Shown: in pieces, positions 17,936 through 26,546 of the stretch | Layout of the letters: every line of letters begins with the position of its first letter | How positions within the stretch are numbered: the first letter of the stretch is position 1 | Assembly (NCBI GenBank): GCA_035764725.1 | Contig: DASTYT010000127.1 | Span: 1-46,380 of the forward strand | DNA length: 46,380 nt | Direction of reading: 5' to 3' | Source: Candidatus Methylomirabilota bacterium | GTDB lineage: Bacteria > Methylomirabilota > Methylomirabilia > Rokubacteriales > CSP1-6 | Notes under the pieces: model-generated | Database searches by the model: none | What the model was told of the DNA's origin: nothing | Seen by the model: the letters and a program-made list of their open reading frames with translations, nothing else | Translations under genes and position numbers: made by a program

Positions 17936-19198
17936 TCAGCCCTCCTTGACAGCGGTCTTGGGGTGCGGTCGATCCGGTGGCGTGATGCGGACCTTCAGGA
18001 TACGCCGCTCGTCGGCCTCCAGCACGGTGAACTCATGCCGCCCGACGTCGAACACCTCACCCACCGCGGGGATGCGGTTCACGGTGGCGAGCACGAGGCC
18101 GGCCACCGTCTCGAAGTCGCCGGAGGGCAGCTCCCAGTCCAGCGACTCGTTGAGCTCCTCGATGCGCACCCGTCCCGCCATGCGGTAGCTGCCGTCCGGG
18201 AGCCGCTCCACCAGCGGCGGGGTGCGATCGTGCTCGTCCTCGATCTCGCCCACGATCTGCTCGACGATGTCCTCCACGGTGACGATCCCTACCGCGCCGC
18301 CGTACTCGTCCACCACCACCGCGAGCTGGATGCGGCCCTTCTGCATCTCACGGAGGAGATCGTCGATGCGCTTGCTCTCCGGCACGTAGTGGGCGGGCCG
18401 CATGAGGGTGCGCAGGTCCTGGGCGGCGGCGCCGCGGCGGAGCAGGTCCATCGCGGTGACCACGCCCACCAGGTTGAACGCGCGGTCGGTGTACACGGGA
18501 ATGCGCGAAAAGCCCCGCTCGGCGATGACCCGCACCGCGTCGTCGGGCGGGGCGGAGCCCGGGAGGGCGACCACGTCGACCAGGGGCACCATGATCTCGC
18601 GCACGGTCTTCTCGCCGAGGTCGAAGATCTTGTCGATCATCTGCGCCTCGATCACGGTGACGTCGGCCTCCTCCGGCTCGAGCTGGAGCAGAACCTTCAG
18701 CTCTTCGCGCGAGACGAACTGCCGGCTCGAGGCCGAGCGGAGCCCCACCAGACCGAGGGCGCCGCTCACCAGGACGTTGGCCCCCCAGGTGAGCGGCGCG
18801 AGGACGCGGCTCGCCAGCTCGATGAGCGGATAGAGGTAGCGGACGATGGCGGTGGCCCATTCCCGCGCCACCGCCTTGGGAATCACCTCGCCGAACACGA
18901 GCATGAGGGGCGTGAGGGCGGCGGTGACGGCGATGGCGGCCCAGGTTCCCAGGGAGGGGATGAGCGCCCACGTGGCCGCCGAGGAGGCGACGATGTGGGC
19001 GATGGTCACCCCCATCATCGACGTCGACAGGACACGCTCGGGACGGCGGAAGGCCTCGAGGTACCGCCCCGCCGCGCGATTGCCTGCCTCCGCCAGGTGC
19101 CGCAGCCGCACCCGGTTGGCGGCGATGAACGCCATCTCCATGCCCGAGAAGAAGGCGGTCAAGGCCAGCGCGATCACGATGATCCAGACGTAGATCAC
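17936..19198 (-). CDS. CNNM/CorC-type transporter with CBS pair (downstream paralogue)
   Basis: A 420-residue inner-membrane protein with the CNNM (DUF21) transmembrane domain at about 1-180, a pair of CBS domains at about 195-320 ([14 protein letters not shown], then [20 protein letters not shown]) and a C-terminal CorC/HlyC domain. Relatives are linked to magnesium or cobalt export and are often mislabelled hemolysins. The start is GTG 19198, overlapping the stop of its upstream paralogue by 4 nt. The two copies are clearly homologous but diverged. Confidence 0.88.
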   Translation of the reverse strand: MIYVWIIVIALALTAFFSGMEMAFIAANRVRLRHLAEAGNRAAGRYLEAFRRPERVLSTSMMGVTIAHIVASSAATWALIPSLGTWAAIAVTAALTPLMLVFGEVIPKAVAREWATAIVRYLYPLIELASRVLAPLTWGANVLVSGALGLVGLRSASSRQFVSREELKVLLQLEPEEADVTVIEAQMIDKIFDLGEKTVREIMVPLVDVVALPGSAPPDDAVRVIAERGFSRIPVYTDRAFNLVGVVTAMDLLRRGAAAQDLRTLMRPAHYVPESKRIDDLLREMQKGRIQLAVVVDEYGGAVGIVTVEDIVEQIVGEIEDEHDRTPPLVERLPDGSYRMAGRVRIEELNESLDWELPSGDFETVAGLVLATVNRIPAVGEVFDVGRHEFTVLEADERRILKVRITPPDRPHPKTAVKEG

Positions 19199-20478
19199 GC
19201 GGCCTCCGGCGTCGGGGCCGGCGCGGTCCTGAGCGTCACCAGGACCTCGACCACGCGGGTACGCTCCACCTTCTCCACCGTCACCACGTACTCGTCGGTC
19301 TCCGTCCTCTCGCCCTTGTTGGGCACGCGACCGAAGAGATCGAGGACCCAGCCGCCCACCGTGTCATAGGACTCGCTGGACACCGAGAGCCCGGTCGCGG
19401 CGTTGAGGTCGAAGAGCGAGAGCCGACCCGAGACGCGGAAGGCCCCGTCGCCCAGGGGCGCGATGAGACGCTCCTCCTCGTCGAACTCGTCGCGGATCTC
19501 CCCGACCAGCTCCTCCAGGAGATCCTCGAGGGTGACGAGGCCGGCGGTGCCGCCGTACTCGTCCACCACCACCGCGAGGTGGAGCTTCTTGGCCTGGAAC
19601 TCGCGCAGCAGCGCGTCCGCCCGCTTCGACTCGGGGATGAAGTAGGGCGGATGCAGGTGCATGCGCAGGTCGAAGTCGGGCGGCAGCCCGCGCAGATAGG
19701 GCAGGAGGTCCTTCGTGTAGAGCACGCCAACGATCTGGTCGATGGTGCCCTCGTAGGCGGGCACGCGGGAGTGTAGGTTCTCGCGCAGGAGGTCGAGGAT
19801 GCGGTCGGGGCGCGCGCTGACCTCCAGGCAGAACATGTCCGGCCGCGGCACCATCACCTCCCGCACCATCGTGTCCTCGAGGTCGAAGACCCGGTGGATC
19901 ATCTCTCGCTCCGTCCGCTCCACCACGCCCTCGCGCGCGCCCACGTCCACCATCGTCCGCAGCTCTTCCTCGGAAATCTCCGGCGCATCGTCGCGCCGCT
20001 CCGAGCCGACCAGCCGAAGCGTCAGCGCGGTGAAGGCGGCGAGGATCATGCGGATGGGCGCCACCAGGATGGAGAGCCAGGTCACCGGGCGGTTCACCCA
20101 GGCGATGAACCGCTCGGGGTGCTCCACCGCCAGGGTCATCGGCAGCACCTCGCCGAAGAGGCTCAGCAGGAACACCATCACCACGATCGACACCGGCAGG
20201 CCCCAGGGACCGAGCAGCCGCTCGGCGACCGCGGCGGAGAGCGCGGAGGCGCCGATGTTGATGAGGGTGATGCCCACGAGCAGGGTGACGAGGAGCTCGT
20301 GGGGCTGCTCGAGCAAGGGCGTGGTGGCCAGCTCGCCCGCGTCCTCCTCGGTCTCCGCGAGCCGCTTGAGCCGCGCGCGGCCCAGGGAGAAGTAGGACGC
20401 CTCTGCGCCCGTGAGGATGGCGGAGCAGAGCACGAGCAGCGCGAGCACGCCCAGCTCGAGCACGGTGAGACTACTCAC
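19195..20478 (-). CDS. CNNM/CorC-type transporter with CBS pair (upstream paralogue)
   Basis: A 427-residue protein with the same three-part plan as its neighbour: DUF21 membrane domain (about 1-185), CBS pair (REVMVPRPDMFCLE, then VVDEYGGTAGLVTLEDLLEE) and a CorC/HlyC C-terminal domain ending in an Ala/Pro tail. GTG 20478 is used, overlapping thiL by 8 nt. Tandem CNNM genes occur in several phyla and may form hetero-oligomers; that is inference here. It most likely handles divalent cations in the inner membrane. Confidence 0.88.
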   Translation of the reverse strand: MSSLTVLELGVLALLVLCSAILTGAEASYFSLGRARLKRLAETEEDAGELATTPLLEQPHELLVTLLVGITLINIGASALSAAVAERLLGPWGLPVSIVVMVFLLSLFGEVLPMTLAVEHPERFIAWVNRPVTWLSILVAPIRMILAAFTALTLRLVGSERRDDAPEISEEELRTMVDVGAREGVVERTEREMIHRVFDLEDTMVREVMVPRPDMFCLEVSARPDRILDLLRENLHSRVPAYEGTIDQIVGVLYTKDLLPYLRGLPPDFDLRMHLHPPYFIPESKRADALLREFQAKKLHLAVVVDEYGGTAGLVTLEDLLEELVGEIRDEFDEEERLIAPLGDGAFRVSGRLSLFDLNAATGLSVSSESYDTVGGWVLDLFGRVPNKGERTETDEYVVTVEKVERTRVVEVLVTLRTAPAPTPEAA

Positions 20479-21496
20479 GGAAGTGCTCGAAGCCGGCGCC
20501 CAGCGTCACCGCGTGGCCCTCGGGGCCGAGCCATCGGATGCCGTCCCCGCCTGTTTCGATCTCGCCGATCACGTGGAGCGCGGTGCCGGTATTCCGCGGC
20601 AGCTCACGTGTCAGGCGCGCCGCCTCGTCGGGATCACAGGTGATGAGCAGCTCATAATCTTCGCCGCCTCCGGTGCCCCAGGCGAGGGCATCGCAACCCA
20701 GCGCGTTCGCCGCCGCGACGACGCTGGTGCCCAGCGGGATCCGCTCGACTTGGATCCGCGCGCTCACCCGCGACTCCCGGCAGATATGGGCGAGATCCGT
20801 GGCGAGGCCGTCGGAGCAGTCCATCATCGCCCGCACGCCGGGCGCGCGGCCCAGCCACTGGCCCTCCGCCACCCGTGCCTCAGGGCGCAAATGGGCGCGG
20901 GTGAGCGCCTCGATCGTCTCGTCGGCGAGGCCACGACGCCCCGCCTCCGCGACACCCCGCTCGAGCACGGCTAGGCCCGCCGCCGAGCGCCCAAGCCCGC
21001 CGGTCACCGCGATGGCGTCGCCGGGCTGCGCGGTCGACCGCAGGCGTGGCGTCCCCGCGTGCTCGCCGAGGAGGGTCACGTTGACGAGCCAGCCCGCGAG
21101 CGAGCGGGAGGTGTCGCCGCCCACCAGCGCGACCCGATGAGGCGCGGCGGCCGCGTGTAGTCCCCGGTAGAAGCCGGCGACGTCCTCGGCGTCGGTGTCC
21201 TCGGGCACCGCGAGACCGATCAGCGCCCACCGTGGCACGCCGCCCATGGCCGCGATGTCGGAGAGGTTCACGGCCATCGCCTTCCAGCCGATGTCCTCGG
21301 GGCTCGCCCACGCGCGCCGGAAGTGCACGTCCTCGACCACGAGGTCGGTGGTGGCGAGAAGGGCCGCACCCGGCGTCACCGCCAGCACGGCGGCGTCATC
21401 GCCGATTCCCACCGTGACACCCGCGGCGGGGGCCCGCTCCGAATCGAGCCGGATGCGCTGGATCAGCCCGCGCTCTCCGAGCCGGCGCAGGCTCAC
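20471..21496 (-). CDS. thiL: Thiamine-monophosphate kinase
   Basis: A 341-residue ThiL, which phosphorylates thiamine monophosphate to the active coenzyme thiamine diphosphate using ATP. Diagnostic segments are GIGDDAAVL (about 31-39), TTDLVVEDVHF, ALVGGDTSRS, MMDCSDGLATDLAHI and GGGEDYELLI. The start is GTG 21496. No other thiamine genes are nearby; it is grouped with tryptophan and cation-transport genes, as often happens for thiL. A hairpin lies in the 49-nt gap before it. Confidence 0.93.
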   Translation of the reverse strand: MSLRRLGERGLIQRIRLDSERAPAAGVTVGIGDDAAVLAVTPGAALLATTDLVVEDVHFRRAWASPEDIGWKAMAVNLSDIAAMGGVPRWALIGLAVPEDTDAEDVAGFYRGLHAAAAPHRVALVGGDTSRSLAGWLVNVTLLGEHAGTPRLRSTAQPGDAIAVTGGLGRSAAGLAVLERGVAEAGRRGLADETIEALTRAHLRPEARVAEGQWLGRAPGVRAMMDCSDGLATDLAHICRESRVSARIQVERIPLGTSVVAAANALGCDALAWGTGGGEDYELLITCDPDEAARLTRELPRNTGTALHVIGEIETGGDGIRWLGPEGHAVTLGAGFEHFRE

Positions 21497-21505
21497 TGGG
21501 TCGAG

Positions 21506-21524
21506 GTCGCGGCCCGGCCGCGAC
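21506..21524 (-). promoter_or_regulatory. Hairpin in the trpG-thiL gap
   Basis: A perfect 8-bp stem (GTCGCGGC and GCCGCGAC) with a 3-nt loop occupies the middle of the 49-nt spacer between trpG and thiL, the longest gap in this minus-strand operon. It may attenuate or process the transcript, or separate two transcription units. No T-run follows. Confidence 0.35.
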
Positions 21525-21545
21525 TTGGAGGGTCCGCGCTACCCA

Positions 21546-22127
21546 TCACCGCGCTCCGACGGCCACGCTCCCGAGGAAGTTCCGGAGGAGCGCCTTACCC
21601 TCGGTGGTCAGGATGGACTCGGGGTGGAACTGCACGCCTTCAACGGGGAAGCGCCGGTGCCGGAGCCCCATGATCTCGCCGTCCTCCGCCCGGGCCGAGA
21701 TCTCGAGGTCCGCGGGGAAGCCCTCCTCGAGGACGACGAGCGAGTGATAACGCGTGGCCTCGAAGCCGGGCGTGAGTCCGGCGAAGACGCCGCGCCCGTC
21801 GTGGGTGATCCGCGACGTCTTGCCGTGCATCTGTGTCTTGGCCCGCGTCACCGTGCCGCCGAAGGCCTGGCCGATGCCTTGATGGCCGAGGCACACCCCG
21901 AGGATGGGAGTGGAGGCGCAGCAGCGCTCGATCAACGGCAGCGTGATGCCGGCCTGGGTCGGATGCCCGGGGCCCGGCGAGATCACGATCCCGTCCGGGT
22001 CCATGGCCATCACGTCCTCCACCGTGAGCGCGTCGTTGCGCGCCACGCGCACGTCGGCGCCCAGCTCCCCGAGGTACTGGACGAGGTTGTAGGTGAAGGA
22101 GTCGTAGTTGTCGAGGACGAAGATCAT
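21546..22127 (-). CDS. trpG: Anthranilate synthase component II (glutamine amidotransferase)
   Basis: A 193-residue class I glutamine amidotransferase that supplies ammonia to TrpE for anthranilate formation. It begins MIFVLDNYDSFTYNLVQYLG; the catalytic Cys is in GVCLGHQ and the His-Glu pair in VQFHPES. ISPGPGHP is the oxyanion-type loop. ATG 22127 overlaps the trpE stop by 4 nt (ATGA), which fixes the start over a longer upstream reading. Amphibolic PabA function, feeding p-aminobenzoate synthesis too, is possible. Confidence 0.93.
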   Translation of the reverse strand: MIFVLDNYDSFTYNLVQYLGELGADVRVARNDALTVEDVMAMDPDGIVISPGPGHPTQAGITLPLIERCCASTPILGVCLGHQGIGQAFGGTVTRAKTQMHGKTSRITHDGRGVFAGLTPGFEATRYHSLVVLEEGFPADLEISARAEDGEIMGLRHRRFPVEGVQFHPESILTTEGKALLRNFLGSVAVGAR

Positions 22128-23662
22128 CGACCGGTCTCCTGGGCGGCGGTGCGAAGCGCCAGGATCATGCCGCGCGCCTTCGAGCAGGTCTCCAGCCACT
22201 CGGTCTTGGGATCGGAGTCGGCGACGATGCCCGCGCCGACCTGGATGGAGGCGCGCTGGCCGTGGCACACCACCGTGCGGATCGTGATGCAGGAATCCAT
22301 GTTCCCCGAGTACGAGATGTAGCCGACAGCCCCGCCGTAGGGGCCGCGCCGCGTGGGCTCCAGCTCCTCGATGATCTCCATCGCGCGTACCTTCGGAGCG
22401 CCCGACAGCGTGCCGGCGGGGAAGGTGGCGGCGAGCACGTCGAAGGCATCCTTACCGGGGGCGAGTTCGCCCCGCACGTGGCTGACCAGGTGCATGACGT
22501 GCGAGTAGCGCTCCACCACCATGAACTCCGTCACCTCCACCGTGCCGATCCGCGCCACCCGGCCCACGTCGTTGCGGCCGAGGTCCACGAGCATGACGTG
22601 CTCGGCGCGCTCCTTGGGATCCGCGGCCATCTGGGCGGCGAGGGCTGTGTCCTGGGACTCGGTGGCGCCACGTGGGTGCGTGCCCGCGATGGGCCGCTCC
22701 TCGACGCGCCCGTCCTCGAGGCGCACGAGCACCTCGGGCGAGGAGCCGACGATGCTCGTCTTGCCGAGGCGCAGGAAGAAGAGGTACGGGGATGGGTTGA
22801 TCGTGCGCAGGGCGCGATACACCGTGAAGGGATCGGCCTTGAGCTCCGCGTCCAGGCGCCGCGAGATCACGACCTGATACGCGTCGCCCGCGGCGATGTA
22901 CTCCTTGGTCCGGTGCACCGCCTCCATGAACGTCGCCTCGTCCATCGTCGAGCTGAACCCCTCCTCGCCCAGCGCCACCAGAGGCTGGGGATCGGGGAAG
23001 GTGAGCGGGGCGGGGGGGCGGGCCGGCCGCGCGAGCTTGGCCAGCAGCATGCCGATCTTCACCGCGGCCGAGTCGTAGGCGCGGTCCAGCGCGGCGGCGT
23101 CCGTGCCCTCGATGTGGGCGTTGGCGATCACGAGCAGGCGATGCTTGAGATTATCGAAGACCAGCAGGCTGTCGGTGAGCATGAACACCGCGTCCGGCAG
23201 CCGGAGATCGTCCTTGGCGAGGCGGGGCAGCCGCTCCACGTGGCGGACGATGTCGTAGGAGAAGAACCCGACGGCCCCGCCCTGAAAGCGGGGGAGCCCG
23301 GGCACCGGCACCGGCTTGAAGCGAGCGAGCACGCCGCGCAGGCCCTCGAGCGGATTCTCGGTCGCCATCTGCTCGGTGCGGCCGTCGGCGTGGCGGATCG
23401 TGACCCGATTGCCCTTGGCCGTGAACACCATGAGCGGGTCGGACCCGAGGAAGGAATAGCGAGCCCATTTCTCGCCGCCTTCCACCGACTCCAGGAGGAA
23501 GGCGTAGGGCCCCGGGCGCAAGCGGAGAAACGCGGACAGCGGCGTGTCGAGATCCGCAGCCAGCTCGGCGTAGACCGGGACGAGATTGCCGCGCGCGGCG
23601 AGCGCCCGGAACTCCTCGCGCGAGGGCGAGAGCGGGGGGATGCGGGGCGCGGCCGGCGACAT
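22124..23662 (-). CDS. trpE: Anthranilate synthase component I
   Basis: A 512-residue chorismate-using enzyme that makes anthranilate, the first committed step to tryptophan. The N-terminal domain has LLESVEGGEKWARYSFLG, containing the LLES tryptophan feedback motif, which favours TrpE over PabB. The catalytic part has GDAYQVVISRR, NPSPYLFFL, ERPIAGTHPRG, VDLGRNDVGRV and TFPAGTLSGAPKVRAMEIIE. ATG 23662 gives the normal length. It lies 17 nt after trxA and overlaps trpG; trpD, trpC and the rest are not in this window, so the pathway is split. Confidence 0.94.
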   Translation of the reverse strand: MSPAAPRIPPLSPSREEFRALAARGNLVPVYAELAADLDTPLSAFLRLRPGPYAFLLESVEGGEKWARYSFLGSDPLMVFTAKGNRVTIRHADGRTEQMATENPLEGLRGVLARFKPVPVPGLPRFQGGAVGFFSYDIVRHVERLPRLAKDDLRLPDAVFMLTDSLLVFDNLKHRLLVIANAHIEGTDAAALDRAYDSAAVKIGMLLAKLARPARPPAPLTFPDPQPLVALGEEGFSSTMDEATFMEAVHRTKEYIAAGDAYQVVISRRLDAELKADPFTVYRALRTINPSPYLFFLRLGKTSIVGSSPEVLVRLEDGRVEERPIAGTHPRGATESQDTALAAQMAADPKERAEHVMLVDLGRNDVGRVARIGTVEVTEFMVVERYSHVMHLVSHVRGELAPGKDAFDVLAATFPAGTLSGAPKVRAMEIIEELEPTRRGPYGGAVGYISYSGNMDSCITIRTVVCHGQRASIQVGAGIVADSDPKTEWLETCSKARGMILALRTAAQETGR

Positions 23663-23679
23663 GGTGGGGCAGTGCGGCG

Positions 23680-24006
23680 TCAGCCGATGGCGTCCAGCTT
23701 CTTCTTCAGCTGGGCCTTGGGGACGGCGCCCACGACCTGGTCCACCACCGTGCCCGACTTCATGAAGAGTATGGTCGGGATGGACCGGATCCCGTAGCGG
23801 GCGGCGAGCGCGGGGTTGTCGTCCACGTTCACCTTCGCCAGGCTGACCTTGCCGCTTCCCTCCCGGGCCAGCTCCTCCAGGGTGGGGGCGATGGCGCGGC
23901 AGGGTGCGCACCACTCGGCCCAGAAGTCCACCATGAGGACCTCGGCGTGCTTGCCAACCTCGGTGTCGAAATTGGCCTCGGTGAGGTGAAGGGCGCTATC
24001 GGCCAT
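23680..24006 (-). CDS. trxA: Thioredoxin
   Basis: A 108-residue thioredoxin, the general cytoplasmic dithiol reductant. The active site is W32-C-A-P-C36 (note Ala in place of the usual Gly of WCGPC), followed by the conserved cis-Pro region SIPTILFMK. ATG 24006 is chosen because AAGGAGA lies 9 nt upstream and it gives the standard N-terminus; a longer reading exists but lacks a ribosome-binding site. It is the first gene of the minus-strand operon that continues with trpE. WCAPC variants occur naturally in thioredoxins. Confidence 0.93.
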   Translation of the reverse strand: MADSALHLTEANFDTEVGKHAEVLMVDFWAEWCAPCRAIAPTLEELAREGSGKVSLAKVNVDDNPALAARYGIRSIPTILFMKSGTVVDQVVGAVPKAQLKKKLDAIG

Positions 24007-24043
24007 GGGCGTGGGTCTCCTTGTGGGGAAAAATCGCTTTGCT

Positions 24044-24072
24044 ACGCTAACATACGCCCTCCCCCGTGGCAA
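24044..24072 (-). promoter_or_regulatory. Candidate sigma70 promoter of trxA
   Basis: On the minus strand TTGCCA (24072-24067) is followed after exactly 17 nt by TAGCGT (24049-24044). The -35 matches consensus at five of six positions, the -10 at three. The predicted start near 24037 gives a leader of about 30 nt with an AAGGAGA ribosome-binding site (24022-24016). It would drive the seven-gene trxA-to-hydrolase operon. Confidence 0.45.
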
Positions 24073-24129
24073 GTTGAGGGTACCCCGACGCGTCCGCGAC
24101 CCCCGGTGGGGCTGGCCCAGGCCGCGGCG

Positions 24130-25731
24130 CTACACGGTGGTGACGTAGCCCTCGAGCCGATCGCGCACCCGGAGTGCGGGATCGCGCTCCGCGGGGGGGC
24201 CATAGCCCCCGCCGCCCGGCAGTCGGATCTCGATGAGGTCTCCCGGCTGGAGGATCTGCTCCGCCTTGGGGTTCGCGGGCATACGGCCATTGATCAGCAC
24301 CGCGCCCGGCGCGCCGGGGGCGCCCCCGAAGAAGCCCTGCGGCGGAATGCGGGTGCGGTCGCAGAGGAGGGAGCAGGTGAAGGCTCCGCGGGTGCGCACG
24401 CGGAAGGCGATCTCCTGGCCGAGCCCGCCGCGATAGCGCCCGTCACCGCCCGAGTCGGGCCGCAGCCGCTTATGCTCGATCACGAGAGGCGAGAGCGACT
24501 CGATGACCTCCGCCGGGGTCCCCAACACGCCGGAGGGGAAGGCGGTGGCGGCCAGTCCGTCCTTGCTCGCGCGCGCGCCGGTGCCGCCGGAGGTGAACAC
24601 CACGAAGCTGAAGGGACGCCCGCCCTCGTCCTTGCCCGCCACCTGTACGCCCCAGATGTTGGCCGAACCCTCCGCCATCACCCGATCGGGGAGCGCGTCC
24701 TTGAGGGCGCCCGCGATCGCGTGGGGCAGGAAGTGACCGACCACGTGACGCGCGGCCACCGGCGCGGGCGGCCGCGCGTTGAGGATCGAGCCCTCGGGCG
24801 CGCTGATGCGGAGGGGACGGAACGCGCCCTCGTTGTTGGGCACGTCGGGGCTCACGATGACCTTGGCGCCGTACGTCGTGTAGGCCTCCGTGTAGTTCAT
24901 GACCACATTGATGCCGCGGCGGCTCTCGGGCGAGGAGCCCGTGTAGTCGATGGCCAGCTCGTCGCCCCGGACCTCGCACCGGACCTTGATCGTGATGGGC
25001 TCGTCGAACCCGTCGGAGGTGACCGCGTACTCGTAGGCGCCGGGGCGGAGCCGCGCGATGGATTCACGCATCGCGCGCTCGGTGCGCCCCACGATCTCGT
25101 CGCCCAGGGGCTCCAGCCGCTCGAGGCCAAACTCGCTCATGAACTCGAGCAGCCGCTCGCCACCGACCGCGCCGCCGGCGATCTGGGCGTGGAAGTCACC
25201 CATCACCAGCTCGGGCAGCCGCACATTGGCGCGGATGAGGGCGCCGAGGGCGGGATCGAGCACGCCCCCGTGGTAGAGCTTCATGATCGGGATGAAGAGC
25301 CCTTCCTCGTAGACCTCGCGAGCCTCTGCGGACAGGATGTGCCCGCCGATGTCGGCCGTGTGGCACGTGGAGGCGAACAGGGCCACGCAATCGTCGCCGC
25401 GGAATACCGGGGTCGCGATCGTGACGTCATTGAGGTGTCCCGAGCCCTTCCAGGGATCGTTGGTGATGAGCACGTCGCCCGGACGGATGGCCTCCAGCGG
25501 GATGGCCGCCAGCATGTGACGGACGCAGAGCGCCATGGAGTTGATGTGGCCCGGCGTGCCCGTCACCGCTTGGGCGAGCATCCAGCCGCGACGGTCGAAG
25601 ACGCCGGCGGAGAGATCGCCCGCCTCGCGCACGATCGACGTGAAGGATGTGCGCTGCAGCGCGGCCGCCTGCTCGTTGACCACGCCGACGAGGCGGCTCC
25701 AGCAGATGTCGAAGGTGACGGGATCCATCAT
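24130..25731 (-). CDS. hyuB: Hydantoinase B/oxoprolinase family, HyuB subunit
   Basis: A 533-residue protein of the hydantoinase B family, the partner of HyuA in ATP-dependent opening of hydantoin, 5-oxoproline or related cyclic amides and in acetone/acetophenone carboxylase relatives. Typical segments are NDPWKGSGHLNDV (about 103-115), HTADIGGHI, SGGTGARASKDG and the C-terminal LPGGGGYGPP. The start ATG-ATG at 25731 overlaps the stop of the methyltransferase gene by 4 nt. The true substrate is not visible; label N-methylhydantoinase B only at family level. No clear terminator follows in the 123-nt gap to trxA. Confidence 0.88.
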   Translation of the reverse strand: MMDPVTFDICWSRLVGVVNEQAAALQRTSFTSIVREAGDLSAGVFDRRGWMLAQAVTGTPGHINSMALCVRHMLAAIPLEAIRPGDVLITNDPWKGSGHLNDVTIATPVFRGDDCVALFASTCHTADIGGHILSAEAREVYEEGLFIPIMKLYHGGVLDPALGALIRANVRLPELVMGDFHAQIAGGAVGGERLLEFMSEFGLERLEPLGDEIVGRTERAMRESIARLRPGAYEYAVTSDGFDEPITIKVRCEVRGDELAIDYTGSSPESRRGINVVMNYTEAYTTYGAKVIVSPDVPNNEGAFRPLRISAPEGSILNARPPAPVAARHVVGHFLPHAIAGALKDALPDRVMAEGSANIWGVQVAGKDEGGRPFSFVVFTSGGTGARASKDGLAATAFPSGVLGTPAEVIESLSPLVIEHKRLRPDSGGDGRYRGGLGQEIAFRVRTRGAFTCSLLCDRTRIPPQGFFGGAPGAPGAVLINGRMPANPKAEQILQPGDLIEIRLPGGGGYGPPAERDPALRVRDRLEGYVTTV

Positions 25732-26546
25732 GGGTGGCCGGCTCCAGGGCGCCGGCCGATCACGCATCCCTCGTGGACCGTGACGGCCGCGCCGGGCCTC
25801 TGCATCCAGTCGGTGTAGTCGGCGACCACCGCTTCGCGCTCGCGGTCGGTCAGGGCGCCGGCCGCTACCATCTGGCGGCCGCGGCTCTCCGCCGCCAGCC
25901 GCCACATGCCGGCGATCCGATAGAAATCGGCCTCGTTCGCACGGACGGTGCGCACGTGCTCGACGGTCTGGACGTCGTCCAGCCCGGCCGCCGCGAAATC
26001 CTCCGGAAGGTGCTGGATCATCGCATTGTCCAGATGGCCCGCGGCGCGCCACTCGAGGAACGCGCCGTAGAAGTGCCGCCAGGACACCGGCGACTCGGCC
26101 CAGTGTGCGCGGGTGTGGTCGTAGTCGAGCGCGACGAGCCGCCCACCCGGCCTGGTCGCCGCGACCATCGGCTCGAGCGCGCGCGGCGCGTCGGGAATCC
26201 ACTGGAGCACGCGGGCGGCGTTGACGAGGTCGAACTCGTCCTCCCAGCCGCCGTCGCGAATGTCGCCCTCGAGAAAGCGCAGATTGGGCAGGCCCCCCGG
26301 GGGCTCCGCCTCGCGCGCCGCGGACAGCATCTCGGGATTCACGTCCAGGCCCACGACGCGGCCGGGCAGGGCCCGGCGGGCCATCTCGATGGTGAGGGTC
26401 CCGGGGCCGCATCCCACGTCGAGCACGTCCAGGCTCGGCCGCAGCATGCCGAGCAGGCAGGAATGGCTGTTCGCGAGCGTACGCGCGGTCATGATGCCGA
26501 GCGCCTCTCGGGGGATGTAAGCACGGTCCGCGCGCGTGAGCGTCAT
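25728..26546 (-). CDS. Class I SAM-dependent methyltransferase inside the hyu operon
   Basis: A 272-residue class I methyltransferase. Motif I is VLDVGCGPGTLTIEMA (about 41-56), with the acidic VGLDVNPEM strand and LEGDIRDGGWEDEFDLV following, as in UbiE/Methyltransf_11-type enzymes. The acceptor cannot be predicted. It overlaps hyuA (ATGA at 26543-26546) and hyuB (ATGA at 25728-25731) by 4 nt each, so it is translated between the two subunits of a presumed complex. No signal or membrane segment is seen. The start ATG 26546 is set by the overlap. Confidence 0.88.
   Translation of the reverse strand: MTLTRADRAYIPREALGIMTARTLANSHSCLLGMLRPSLDVLDVGCGPGTLTIEMARRALPGRVVGLDVNPEMLSAAREAEPPGGLPNLRFLEGDIRDGGWEDEFDLVNAARVLQWIPDAPRALEPMVAATRPGGRLVALDYDHTRAHWAESPVSWRHFYGAFLEWRAAGHLDNAMIQHLPEDFAAAGLDDVQTVEHVRTVRANEADFYRIAGMWRLAAESRGRQMVAAGALTDREREAVVADYTDWMQRPGAAVTVHEGCVIGRRPGAGHP

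Noticed and set aside
23663..23914. An N-terminal extension of trpE reaching back to 23914 through trxA
   Set aside because: It would overlap trxA almost entirely and reads as Arg/Gly/Pro-rich noise; ATG 23662 gives the normal TrpE length.
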